Assembly: GCF_006152145.1 (NCBI RefSeq)
Contig: NZ_VDFV01000037.1
Location: 1 to 39,384, forward strand
Source of the DNA: Rubellimicrobium roseum
GTDB taxonomy: Bacteria > Pseudomonadota > Alphaproteobacteria > Rhodobacterales > Rhodobacteraceae
DNA length: 39,384 bases
Direction: 5' to 3'
Shown: positions 24,173-32,687 of the stretch, one piece after another
Numbering within the stretch: position 1 is the stretch's first letter
Layout of the letters: each line of letters opens with the position of its first letter
Position numbers and translations under genes: made by a program
The notes under the pieces: generated by a model
Seen by the model: the letters and a program-made list of their open reading frames with translations, nothing else
Database searches by the model: none
Told to the model about the DNA's origin: nothing

Positions 24173-26359
24173 ATGGACCATGCTCCCTGGTATCGCACGA
24201 CGCTGCGCTGGGCCCAGACCAACCTGACCGAGATCGACCCGACCCGGTACGACGGCGCTTTCTGGCGGGAGCACTGGCGTCGCACCCGCATCCAGGGCGT
24301 CATCGCCAACGCGGGCGGCATCGTCGCCTACTACCCGAGCGAGATCCCGTTCCATCATCAGGCCGAAACCCTCGACGGGCGCGACCTTTATGGGGAGATT
24401 GTGGCCGCCGCCCGCGAGGAGAACCTGGCCGTCATCGCGCGGATGGATTCCAACCGGGTCGTCCGGGAGCTCTATGAGGCGCATCCCGACTGGATCTGCG
24501 TCGACGCGGAAGGGCAGCCCTATATGCAGGCCGACAAGTTCGTCACCTGCATCAACTCGCCCTACTACTCCGATCACCTGCCCCAGGTGATGCGCGAGAT
24601 CATCGCGCGTTCCAGCCCGGATGGATTTGCCGACAACTCTTGGGCCGGGCTGCCCCGGACCAAGATCTGCCACTGCCTCAACTGCCGCCAGCGCTTCGCG
24701 GCCGAGGGCCATGACCTCCCCCAACGCGAGGACTGGGACGACGAGGCGTACCGCGCCTGGGTGGCCTGGAACTACCGCAGGCGGACCGAGCTCTGGGACT
24801 TCAACAACGCCGTCACGATGGAGGCGGGCGGGCCGGACTGCCGCTGGATGGGGATGCTCTCGGGCGAGGTCCTCAACAACTGCAACCGGTTCATCGACCT
24901 GAGGGAGATCCTGGCCCGCTCCGAGATCGTGATGCTGGACCACCAGCGGCGGACGCCCGAGGACGGCTTCGAGCAGAACACCGAGGCCGGCAAGCGGCTC
25001 CACGAACTCTTGGGATGGGACAAGCTCATCCCTGAAAGCACGCCGCAGTACCAGCTCGGCTCTCCGGCCTTCCGGCTGTCCTCGATGCCGGCGGCAGAGG
25101 TGCAGCTCTGGACCCAGGCGGCCTTCGCCGGCGGCATCCAGCCCTGGTGGCACCACATCGGCGCCGCGCACGAGGACCGCCGGCAGTACCGGACGGCCGA
25201 GCCGATCTTCCGCTGGCACGAGGCGAACCGGGACATTCTCGTGAACCGGACGCCGCTGGCCCGGATCGGCGTCGTCTGGAGCCAGGCCAACCACGACCTG
25301 CATGGCCGCGACCGCCCGGAGCAGCGCACCCTCGATCCCTATCGCGGGATGGTGCGGGCGCTGTCACGCGCCGGGCTCGACTGGCTGCCGGTCGAAGCGA
25401 AGGACATCGCCCGGGCGAAGGGACGGTTCGACGTCCTCGTCCTGCCCAACCTCGTGGTGATTGACCGGGAGACGGAGGCGGCGCTCAGGGATTACGTCGC
25501 AGCCGGAGGATCGCTGATCGCCACCGGCGAGACCGGCAGGAGGGATGGCCAGGGCCAGTGGCGCCAGATACCCGCCCTGTCCGACCTCTTCGGCCTCGTG
25601 CCCGACGGCGAGGCTCTGGGGGCCGATACCACGCCGGACCCCAGCATCGAGATCCCGTTGCGCCACTCCTACCTGCGCTTGGCCCCCGAGCGGCGCCACG
25701 ACGTCTATGGTCCCCGGGACGAGGAAGCGCCTTCCGAGGTCCTTCCGCGTCATCCCATCCTGGACGGCTTGGACGACACCGACACGCTGCCGTTCGGCGG
25801 CCTTCTCCCTTCCATGCGCGCTGGGCCGGACACCTCGGTCTTGGCCACCTTCATCCCCGAGTTCCCGATCTACCCACCCGAGACGTCATGGATGCGGACG
25901 CGGCGGACGGAGATCCCGGCCATCACCGTTCGCGAAGGTCCAAACGGCTCGCGCCTTGCGTTCATCCTGGCCGACTTGGACCGCTGCTATGCCCGTGAGG
26001 GCGCGTTCGAGCATGCCCAGGTCCTGTCCAACGCCGTACGTTGGGCCCTTCACGGGAGTCCTCCAGTGGAGGTCAGCGCGCCCGGCGGCCTGGTTGCGGC
26101 CACGGCCTATGCTCAGGAGGGGCGCTGGATCGTGCATCTGACGAGCCGCATCGTCACGGCCCCTGTTCCTGGCCGACAGGATCACGTGATCCCCATCGGG
26201 CCCGTCGAGGTCAAGATCGATGCAAGCCGTCTGACCGGCTCCGGCGTGCGACTGCGTGTCTCCCAAGGCCAGCCGTCGCTCGCTGTGGATGGCACGAACC
26301 TGACCATCTCGATCGATCGGGTCGTCGGCCACGAGGTGGTCGTCATGGACGCCCGGTGA
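24173..26359 (+). CDS. Cytoplasmic GHL6/GH42-like glycoside hydrolase with trimerisation-type domain
   Basis: A 728-residue protein without a signal peptide. The first 300 residues look like a TIM barrel of the hypothetical glycosyl hydrolase 6 (GHL6) group: GAFWREHWRRTRIQGVIANAGGIVAYYPS, then REENLAVIARMDSNRV and HPDWICVDAEGQPY. A CxCxxC cluster (Cys166, Cys168, Cys171 in KICHCLNCRQRF) follows the FADNSW segment, as in GH42-related enzymes, where it can bind zinc. Residues about 365-480 resemble the GH42 trimerisation, Rossmann-like domain (RIGVVWSQANHDL, DVLVLPNLVVIDRETEAALRDYVAAGGSLIATGETG). The C-terminus is beta-rich. The substrate is unknown; a beta-galactosidase-like role is only suggested by fold. 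It is the last gene of the cassette 1 operon. Confidence 0.78.
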   Translation: MDHAPWYRTTLRWAQTNLTEIDPTRYDGAFWREHWRRTRIQGVIANAGGIVAYYPSEIPFHHQAETLDGRDLYGEIVAAAREENLAVIARMDSNRVVRELYEAHPDWICVDAEGQPYMQADKFVTCINSPYYSDHLPQVMREIIARSSPDGFADNSWAGLPRTKICHCLNCRQRFAAEGHDLPQREDWDDEAYRAWVAWNYRRRTELWDFNNAVTMEAGGPDCRWMGMLSGEVLNNCNRFIDLREILARSEIVMLDHQRRTPEDGFEQNTEAGKRLHELLGWDKLIPESTPQYQLGSPAFRLSSMPAAEVQLWTQAAFAGGIQPWWHHIGAAHEDRRQYRTAEPIFRWHEANRDILVNRTPLARIGVVWSQANHDLHGRDRPEQRTLDPYRGMVRALSRAGLDWLPVEAKDIARAKGRFDVLVLPNLVVIDRETEAALRDYVAAGGSLIATGETGRRDGQGQWRQIPALSDLFGLVPDGEALGADTTPDPSIEIPLRHSYLRLAPERRHDVYGPRDEEAPSEVLPRHPILDGLDDTDTLPFGGLLPSMRAGPDTSVLATFIPEFPIYPPETSWMRTRRTEIPAITVREGPNGSRLAFILADLDRCYAREGAFEHAQVLSNAVRWALHGSPPVEVSAPGGLVAATAYAQEGRWIVHLTSRIVTAPVPGRQDHVIPIGPVEVKIDASRLTGSGVRLRVSQGQPSLAVDGTNLTISIDRVVGHEVVVMDAR

Positions 26360-26417
26360 CGTGTTCGGACCAGGCTCTCAAGGTCTGGTGCTTCGACAGC
26401 AAGAGAGAGAATCGACG

Positions 26418-26855
26418 ATGATGACAGTGACCCGGCTCGATGTCGCGGATGCGCGACATCTGATTGAAGGTGCAGCGGCGCGCGCTGCAACGATCGGCGT
26501 TCCCATGTGCATCGCAGTCACCGATGAAAGCGGCCAGCTCGTCGCCTTCGAACGGATGGACGGCGGCAAGGTGACCTCCATCACCATCGCCATCGACAAG
26601 GCCTTCACGGCCAGCGCAGCGCGCAAGGCCACGCACGAGTATGGCGAGGCGAGCCAGCCGGGCGCTCCGGCTTATGGCATCGCCAGTGCCATCGGGGGGC
26701 GGCTGATGGTCATAGGCGGTGGTCTTCCTGTGACTGTCGACGGTGTCGTGGTCGGAGGTATTGGCGTCTCCTCTGGCACGCCGGCGCAGGATCGCGACGT
26801 GGCGCAGACTGGGATCGACTTCTTCTTGGGACAGCGTTCCGATGGCGCCGCATGA
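26418..26855 (+). CDS. GlcG/HbpS-like family protein
   Basis: A 145-residue protein of the GlcG/HbpS (haem-degrading-like) family. It has VADARHLIEGAAARAATIGVPMCIAVTDESGQLVAFERMDG near the start, then SIDKA-type helix residues (IAIDKAFTASAARKATHEY), and ends with the family's GGxPV.VDG.VVGGIGVSSGTPAQDRDVAQTGI block. HbpS from Streptomyces binds haem and senses redox stress, while GlcG-like relatives often sit in catabolic operons with no known activity. No signal peptide is present. Two ATGs are adjacent (26418, 26421) behind a weak AGAGAGA. It stands 58 bases past cassette 1 on the same strand, so read-through is possible. The 272 bases between it and the convergent AraC-type gene hold nothing I recognise. 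Confidence 0.85.
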   Translation: MMTVTRLDVADARHLIEGAAARAATIGVPMCIAVTDESGQLVAFERMDGGKVTSITIAIDKAFTASAARKATHEYGEASQPGAPAYGIASAIGGRLMVIGGGLPVTVDGVVVGGIGVSSGTPAQDRDVAQTGIDFFLGQRSDGAA

Positions 26856-27127
26856 CCTGACACGTAAGTTCGCGTGAGGACGGGGCCAGACTTGCTTCTT
26901 GCACCCTGTGCTGTCAGAGCGATGCGGCCTGAGCGAGGGCAGGGCCAGCGACCCTAACCGGCATGACCCATCGCGGCGCCTTTCGGTACTTTCGCCCTGA
27001 CAACCAAGCCGACCTTTCGGCTCGGCGGCGTCATCGCCTTCGCCAGCGCAGCCAGACCGATCGCGCTTGCCGTCCTGGACAGCTATCCGACGGCGGCATC
27101 GACCTGAACGGCCCGGCGTCTGGGTGA

Positions 27128-28003
27128 TCAGCTCCGGTTGTGGCGCAAGGCCTGAGGTGTCACACCGTAGGCACGGACGAAGTGGTCGTAGAACTGGCTG
27201 AGCGAGGGAAAGCCCGCCTGAGCCGCCACCGAGGCCACGGTGGCGTTGCTCTCGAGAAGGAGCGCCCTGGCGCGCAGCAGGCGCATCCGAATGATGAAGC
27301 GCCGCATCGGCATCCGGACCACCTGGGTGAAGAGCGAGAGCGCGTAGGTCTCGTGCAGGCCGGTGACGCGCGCCACGTCGGCGTTGGTCATGGGCTGGGC
27401 CAGGTTCTCCAGGATGAAGCGGAGCATCGTCACCACATGGGCCACGCGCGTGCGCTGGGGATGCTCGGCCCCCTCCGGGTTGCCCATGGGCACGCGCAGC
27501 GTGTCGAGCGGCTGGAGCAGGGAACGGCGCAGAAGGGCGTTTAGCTCCATGTAAAGGATCTCGCGCCGCTCGGGCTGGCCGGAGCGGTAGTCGCGATACC
27601 AGGCCTCCACCTGGCCCGCAGGCAGGAGGTCGGGGTCGAGAATGACCATGCCGCCCGACAGCAGCACCACCTGGAGCCGGGCGATGTGCGGCATGAACAG
27701 GAACACGTCGAGCGGTAGATAGATGTTGGCGAGGCGGAGCGGCTCCTCGCCGGTGGGAGAGAGCCGGACGAGCTGGTGGGGGATGTTGGCCCAGAAGAGA
27801 ACGAGGCGGCCGGGCGGAATCTCGATCTCCTGGTCCTCGACCCGGTAGGTCATCGAGCCGCCCGTCAGCACGTTGCCCTCGACGTGCCCGTGCCAATGGG
27901 GGGTCGGCATCAGGCGCGGCTCGAAGAGGCGCATCCCGAATCGGCCGATTGCGCGGTCCTCGGCGTAAAAGCGGCGTTCGGGCCGGGGCGTGGGGGCGGG
28001 CAT
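27128..28003 (-). CDS. AraC-family regulator of cassette 2 (AgpT-like)
   Basis: A 291-residue AraC/XylS-type regulator. The N-terminal cupin-like sugar-sensing domain includes FEPRLMPTPHWHGHVEGNVLTGG (metal-like His pattern) and IEIPPGRLVLFWANIPHQL. The C-terminal pair of HTH motifs is NADVARVTGLHETYALSLFTQVVRMPMRRFI and ATVASVAAQAGFPSLSQFYDHFVRAYGVTPQALR. The start at 28003 is supported by AAGG nearby and by the usual family opening (TPRPERRFY); in-frame ATGs further upstream (for example 28072) would run through likely promoter DNA. It is divergent from an AgpA-like binding-protein gene, just as AgpT, an AraC-type activator, accompanies the alpha-galactoside genes of Sinorhizobium meliloti. 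Activation by an alpha-galactoside is a reasonable inference. Confidence 0.88.
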   Translation of the reverse strand: MPAPTPRPERRFYAEDRAIGRFGMRLFEPRLMPTPHWHGHVEGNVLTGGSMTYRVEDQEIEIPPGRLVLFWANIPHQLVRLSPTGEEPLRLANIYLPLDVFLFMPHIARLQVVLLSGGMVILDPDLLPAGQVEAWYRDYRSGQPERREILYMELNALLRRSLLQPLDTLRVPMGNPEGAEHPQRTRVAHVVTMLRFILENLAQPMTNADVARVTGLHETYALSLFTQVVRMPMRRFIIRMRLLRARALLLESNATVASVAAQAGFPSLSQFYDHFVRAYGVTPQALRHNRS

Positions 28004-28016
28004 AAGGACCTTGGGA

Positions 28017-28043
28017 TTCCGGACTAGAAAATGACCTTTCCGG
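28017..28043. promoter_or_regulatory. Candidate AraC-type direct repeat
   Basis: TTCCGG at 28017-28022 recurs at 28038-28043, 21 bases apart, in a locally AT-richer stretch just upstream of the AraC-type gene. AraC-family dimers commonly bind directly repeated half-sites with this spacing. The shared word is only six bases, so the call is tentative. The site is about 170 bases before the divergent binding-protein gene. Confidence 0.35.
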
Positions 28044-28215
28044 TATTGCTCCGAAGCAGGCCCGAGGTCCATCCTTCCCTTATCGCGAAGCCCTGACAAA
28101 GGGACGCGGAGAACGGCCCGGACGGGAGGTGAGGCGCCGGCAAGCGCGCCGGTCCTTGCCATCCGGGAACAGCCAGGCCGGGCCCGCACCGGGTCCGAGG
28201 GGAGGACATAGACCG

Positions 28216-30300
28216 ATGAGACCGCAATCGCGCGCCATGACGGCTGCGCTGCTGATGGGTGTTGCGCCCGTGGCCCTTTGGGCGCAGGTCGTCGAACCCA
28301 CGACGCCGCCCGCGCCGCCCGAGTTCGCCGCGCAGGGCGAGCCCGTCTTCGTCAATCGCGACGAGATCTACACCTACCGCGCCCTGCCCGAATATCATGA
28401 GCCGGAGTTCGTGACGGCCTTCGTCGAGGCGGGCAAGCTGCCCCCCGTCGCCGAGCGCCTGCCGGCCGAGCCGCTGGTCTACGAGGCGGGCAACATGCCC
28501 GACGGGATCGGCGTCTATGGCGACGTGATGCGCCATGTGATCGGCGGCCGCCCCGAAGGTTGGAACTACGTCGGCGGCCAGAGCCAGGGCTGGGGCGGCA
28601 TCGACATCGGCCTTTACGAATGCCTGACCCGGACCGGCCCGCTGTTCCAGGTGAACCCGGAGGACCTGCAGCCGCTGCCGAACCTCGCGCGGTCCTGGGA
28701 ATGGTCCGAGGACGGGATGTCCCTCACGGTCAACCTGATCGAGGGCGCGAAGTGGTCCGACGGCGACCCCTTCGATACCGAGGACATCGAGTTCTACTGG
28801 AACGACGCGGTCGTGGACCCCGAGGTGACGCCGCTCAACGGCGCGAGCCCCGAGACCTTCGGCGTGGGCACGACGCTCGAGGTGCTGGGGCCCTACCAGT
28901 TCCGGTTCAACTTCGCGACGGCCTTCCCGGAGCAGGTGCTTTACGCGATGGCCTATGGGACCTTCTGCCCGGGGCCGAGCCATGTCCTCAAGCCCCAGCA
29001 CCCGGCCCATGGCGGCCAGTCCTATGAGGCGTTCCGCAACGCCTTCCCGCCCGACTACATGAATTTCCCGGTGATGGGGGCCTGGGTGCCGGTGGAGTAC
29101 CGGCCCGACGACATCGTGGTGATGCGGCGCAACCCCTACTACTGGAAGGTGGACTCCGAGGGGAACCAGCTGCCCTACCTCGACGAGATGCACTACCGCC
29201 TGAGCACCTGGGCGGACCGCGACGTGCAGGCGGTGGCGGGGACGGGCGACTTCTCGAACCTCGAGCAGGCCGAGAACTTCGTCGAGTCGCTGCGGCGCTC
29301 GGCCGATCCCGAGGCGCCCGCGCGGCTGGAGTTCGGGCCGCGTATCATCGGCTACTCGCTTTATCCGAACCTTTCGGGCAACGGCTGGGGCGCGCCCGAC
29401 GCGCGCGCCCAGGCCATCCGCGATCTGAACCGGAACGAGCACTTCCGCATGGGCGTGACCCAGGCCATCGACCGGCAGCGGCTGGGCGAAAGCCTCGTGA
29501 AGGGGCCCTTCATCGCGCAGTACGCGGGCGGCCTCTATCCAGGGACGGCCTACTATGACGAGGCGTCGACGGTCTTCTACCCCTACTCCCTCGAGAGCGC
29601 GAAGGCGCATTTCGAGGCGGCGGGCCTGACCGACACCGACGGGAACGGCTTCCTGAACCACCCGGCCGAGGTGCTGGGCGGCGCCGACGTGCAGATCACC
29701 CTGCTCGTGAACGGCGACTACGAGACCGACAAGAACCTTGCGTCGGGCGTGGTGGCCATGCTCGAGGAGGCCGGCATCCAGGTCGCGTTGAACCAGCTTT
29801 CGGGCAACGACCGCGACGCCACGCGCGACGCGGGGACCTGGGACTGGCAGGTGTTCCGCAACCCGACCGAGATCATCACGGTCGTGCAGAACACCACCCA
29901 GCTCGCGCCGACGGGGCCCACGACCTCGTGGAACCACCGCGCGAACGAGGCGGGCGAGCTCGACCTTCTGCCGTGGGAGCAGGAGATGGTGGACGTCGTG
30001 AACCGCTTCATCGCGAGCCGCGATCCCGCCGAGCGGACCGAGCTGATGAAGCAGTACCAGCGGCTCTACACCGAGAACCTTTATGGCGTCGGGCTGGTGA
30101 ACTACCCGGGCGCGCTGGTCGTCAACAAGCGCTTCGCCAACATCCCGCCCGGGGCGCCGATCTTCCAGTTCAACTGGGCCGAGGACAACATCATGCGCGA
30201 GCGGGTCTTCGTCCCCGAGGACCGGCAGCAGGACCACGAACTGCACCCCGACACGCTGCCCGGCGCGCCCGGCAGCGCGGGGCCGGCGACCGCCTCGTGA
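28216..30300 (+). CDS. Large ABC transporter substrate-binding protein, AgpA-like, cassette 2
   Basis: A 694-residue exported solute-binding protein. A Sec-type signal peptide (MRPQSRAMTAALLMGVAPVALWAQ) fixes the start, with GGGGAGGA upstream. It is longer than ordinary 500-550-residue members; the size and layout match the AgpA type that binds alpha-galactosides such as melibiose and raffinose. Family landmarks are LPNLARSWEWSEDGMSLTVNLIEGAKWSDGDPF (near residues 155-190), MRRNPYYWKVD (near 305), FRMGVTQAIDR (near 412) and VEAGLTDTDGNGF-like repeats (AAGLTDTDGNGFLN). The gene opens the operon and is followed by a stable hairpin. Substrate assignment rests on the AraC and MelA-like neighbours, not on identified binding residues. 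Confidence 0.92.
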   Translation: MRPQSRAMTAALLMGVAPVALWAQVVEPTTPPAPPEFAAQGEPVFVNRDEIYTYRALPEYHEPEFVTAFVEAGKLPPVAERLPAEPLVYEAGNMPDGIGVYGDVMRHVIGGRPEGWNYVGGQSQGWGGIDIGLYECLTRTGPLFQVNPEDLQPLPNLARSWEWSEDGMSLTVNLIEGAKWSDGDPFDTEDIEFYWNDAVVDPEVTPLNGASPETFGVGTTLEVLGPYQFRFNFATAFPEQVLYAMAYGTFCPGPSHVLKPQHPAHGGQSYEAFRNAFPPDYMNFPVMGAWVPVEYRPDDIVVMRRNPYYWKVDSEGNQLPYLDEMHYRLSTWADRDVQAVAGTGDFSNLEQAENFVESLRRSADPEAPARLEFGPRIIGYSLYPNLSGNGWGAPDARAQAIRDLNRNEHFRMGVTQAIDRQRLGESLVKGPFIAQYAGGLYPGTAYYDEASTVFYPYSLESAKAHFEAAGLTDTDGNGFLNHPAEVLGGADVQITLLVNGDYETDKNLASGVVAMLEEAGIQVALNQLSGNDRDATRDAGTWDWQVFRNPTEIITVVQNTTQLAPTGPTTSWNHRANEAGELDLLPWEQEMVDVVNRFIASRDPAERTELMKQYQRLYTENLYGVGLVNYPGALVVNKRFANIPPGAPIFQFNWAEDNIMRERVFVPEDRQQDHELHPDTLPGAPGSAGPATAS

Positions 30301-30343
30301 TCTCCGGCGAGCGGCTCTCGGGCCGCCCCCATCCCCACCCGCC

Positions 30344-30362
30344 GGCGGAGGATGCCTCCGCC
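30344..30362 (+). other. Intercistronic hairpin after the cassette 2 binding-protein gene
   Basis: GGCGGAGG (30344-30351) and CCTCCGCC (30355-30362) form a perfect 8-bp GC-rich stem with a 3-base loop. It lies 43 bases past the binding-protein stop and 27 bases before the permease start, with no T-run. It probably stabilises the upstream message, as in cassette 1. Confidence 0.5.
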
Positions 30363-30389
30363 CCCGGCCGCTCCTGAAGGACAGGCCCC

Positions 30390-31418
30390 ATGCTCCGATT
30401 CCTTTCCTTCCGCCTGCTCCAGGCCATCCCCGTCCTCTTCGTCATGAGCGTGATCACCTTCGCGATCATCCAGGCGCCGCCGGGTGACTTCGGCGACTTC
30501 ATCAAGTCCAACATGATCTCGCAGGGGGGCGCCTCGGTGGCCGCCGCCGAGGCCGCCGCCGAGGAGTACCGCGAGCGGCACGGCCTCAACGACCCGCTGG
30601 CCCTCCAGTACGTCCGCTGGATCACCGGGATCGTCACCCGAGGCGACTTCGGCTTCTCCTACTTCTACAACAAGCCCGTGGCGGACGTGGTGGCCGAGAG
30701 GCTGCCGCGCACGATCATGCTGGCGCTGGTCTGCCACTTCCTCGCGAGCCTCCTGGGCATCGGCTTCGGCATCCTGGCCGCGACGCGGCAGTATTCCTGG
30801 GTGGACACGGCCCTGTCGTTCCTGGCCTTCCTGGGCATGACGATCCCGCGCTTCCTGCTCGCGCTCATCATCCTCTACGTGCTGGCCTTCCGGCTGAACG
30901 TGCAGGAGCTGGGCAGCTTCTATTCGAGCCGCTACGGCGGGCAGCCCTACTGGCTCGGGCCCTTCGACTTCAACTGGGCCAAGCTTTGGAACCTGATCCA
31001 GCACGTCTGGCCGGTGGTCTTCATCGCGACCCTGGGGGGGCTGGCCTACAACATGCGGGTGATGCGGGCGAACCTGCTCGACACGCTGAACGCGCAATAC
31101 GTGGAAACGGCCCGCGCCAAGGGCCTGAGCGAAGGGCGCGTCATCATGCGCCACGCCGTCCCGAACGCGCTCCACCCCCTCGTGGCCTACCAGGGCGTCG
31201 TGCTGCCCTACATGCTGACCGGCGAGATCGAGGTGGCCATCGTCTTCTCCCTCGCCACCGTGGGGCCAGCCATCGTGGGCTCCATGGGCATCGGGGACGT
31301 GTACGTCACGGCGACGCTGCTCCTCGTGCTGGGGGCGACGCTCATCATCGGCAACATCATCGCGGACCTGGCGCTCGCGCTGCTCGATCCGCGCATCCGA
31401 GTGGGAGCCACGGCATGA
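30390..31418 (+). CDS. ABC transporter permease, DppB-like, cassette 2
   Basis: A 342-residue inner-membrane permease. TM1 is LLQAIPVLFVMSVITFAIIQAPPGDF. A periplasmic loop with the LNDPLALQYVRWI segment follows, then four or five further hydrophobic segments. The EAA loop is NAQYVETARAKGLSEGRVIMRHAVPNALHPLV near residues 235-266, and the C-terminus LLDPRIRVG is typical. It differs from the cassette 1 permease by a longer region between TM1 and TM2 (SQGGASVAAAEAAAEEYRER), common in the AgpB-like subgroup. Its stop overlaps the next start (ATGA). Confidence 0.95.
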   Translation: MLRFLSFRLLQAIPVLFVMSVITFAIIQAPPGDFGDFIKSNMISQGGASVAAAEAAAEEYRERHGLNDPLALQYVRWITGIVTRGDFGFSYFYNKPVADVVAERLPRTIMLALVCHFLASLLGIGFGILAATRQYSWVDTALSFLAFLGMTIPRFLLALIILYVLAFRLNVQELGSFYSSRYGGQPYWLGPFDFNWAKLWNLIQHVWPVVFIATLGGLAYNMRVMRANLLDTLNAQYVETARAKGLSEGRVIMRHAVPNALHPLVAYQGVVLPYMLTGEIEVAIVFSLATVGPAIVGSMGIGDVYVTATLLLVLGATLIIGNIIADLALALLDPRIRVGATA

Positions 31419-32677
31419 CCGACGCTACAGGTTCCAGCCTGCCGCCGCGCCGCGCCGGCGCCGCCGACCCCACGGCCCCGCGCGACCCCCGCGCCACGCT
31501 GCTGCCCGCCGCCGGACCCGGCACGGCCGCCGTGGAGGCGCCGGCCGGCGACCTCGGGCCGGAGGTCCTGGACAGCCGCGCCTCGACCGTCTCGACCCGC
31601 AGCCAGAGCTATGGCGCCCTGGTCTGGCGCCGGCTCCGGAGGTCCGTGCCGGGGATGCTGGGGCTCGTCCTCGTGACGCTCCTCATCCTCGTGGCGATCT
31701 TTGCCGACTTCGTGAGCCCGGTGGACCCGAAGGCGCGCAACGTGTCCTTCGCCCCGCCGGACAAGGTCTCGTGGTACGTCCCGGGCGACGGGCCCGAGGC
31801 GGGCTGGCGGTTCCTGCCGGTCGTCTTCCCCGTCGTGGAGACGGACGAGTTCGATCCCGTCACCTTCCAGCCCATCGTGGGGCCGGATTTCGAGAACCCG
31901 CGGCCCATCGTGCTCTTCGCGCCGGGCTGGGAGTACAGCTTCCTGGGCATCCGCATGAGCCGGCACCTCTTCGGGGTCGCGGACGGCTCGCCCTTCCATC
32001 TGCTAGGCACCGACACGCTGGGGCGCGACATCTTCTCGCGCGGGGTGGTGGGGAGCCGGATCTCGCTGACGCTGGCCCTGGTCTCGATCGCGCTCATCAC
32101 CATCATCGGCACGCTGGCGGGGATCGCCTCGGGCTATATCGGCGGGCGCTTCGACGCGTGGTTTCAACGGTTCGTGGAGATCATCCTCGCCTTCCCGCAA
32201 CTGCCTCTCTACCTCACGCTCGCCACGCTGATCCCGGTCACGGCGCCGTCGGGGGTCTTCCTGACCTTCGTCGTCGTGGTGATCGTGGCGCTGGGCTGGG
32301 CGCAACTCTCGCGCGAGGTGCGGTCCAAGACCATGGCGCTGCGACAGGTGGACTATGTCCGGGCGGCGCTGGCGGTGGGGGCCTCGGACGGGCGGATCAT
32401 CACCCGGCACATCCTGCCCAACGTGATGAGCCACATCATCGTCTCGATCACGCTGGGGATCCCCACCATCGTGCTCCTCGAATCCTTCCTGGGCTTCCTG
32501 GGCTTCGCGGTGAAGCCGCCGCTGATCTCCTGGGGGCTCATGCTCCAGGACGCGGGGACCTTTTCCGTGATCGGTTCCTATCCCTGGATCCTGAGCCCCG
32601 TGGGCTTCGTGCTCCTCACCGTCTTCGCCTTCAACGCCCTGGGCGACGGCCTTCGCGATGCCATCGACCCCTACTGA
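31415..32677 (+). CDS. ABC transporter permease, DppC-like with long N-terminus and periplasmic insert, cassette 2
   Basis: A 420-residue permease, about 120 residues longer than the cassette 1 counterpart. An Ala/Pro-rich cytoplasmic N-terminus (about 1-70) leads to TM1 (VPGMLGLVLVTLLILVAIFADFVSP). A periplasmic insert of about 100 residues (PDKVSWYVPGDG to GIRMSRHLFG) precedes the conserved LLGTDTLGRDIFSRGVVGSR. The EAA loop is around QVDYVRAALAVGASDGRIITRHILPNV, and the end is NALGDGLRDAIDPY. The insert is normal for the AgpC-like, large-binding-protein subgroup and may dock the large binding protein. The next gene follows after 10 bases. Confidence 0.94.
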   Translation: MTDATGSSLPPRRAGAADPTAPRDPRATLLPAAGPGTAAVEAPAGDLGPEVLDSRASTVSTRSQSYGALVWRRLRRSVPGMLGLVLVTLLILVAIFADFVSPVDPKARNVSFAPPDKVSWYVPGDGPEAGWRFLPVVFPVVETDEFDPVTFQPIVGPDFENPRPIVLFAPGWEYSFLGIRMSRHLFGVADGSPFHLLGTDTLGRDIFSRGVVGSRISLTLALVSIALITIIGTLAGIASGYIGGRFDAWFQRFVEIILAFPQLPLYLTLATLIPVTAPSGVFLTFVVVVIVALGWAQLSREVRSKTMALRQVDYVRAALAVGASDGRIITRHILPNVMSHIIVSITLGIPTIVLLESFLGFLGFAVKPPLISWGLMLQDAGTFSVIGSYPWILSPVGFVLLTVFAFNALGDGLRDAIDPY

Positions 32678-32687
32678 GGCCGGACCC

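Noticed and set aside
27013-27030. Small GCCGA/TCGGC hairpin as terminator of the GlcG/HbpS-like gene
   Set aside because: Five-base stem, far (over 150 bases) from the stop, no T-run.
28004-28072. Longer start for the AraC-type regulator at 28072
   Set aside because: The extra residues do not match the family's opening, the ribosome-binding site touches the ATG, and the stretch looks like promoter DNA.
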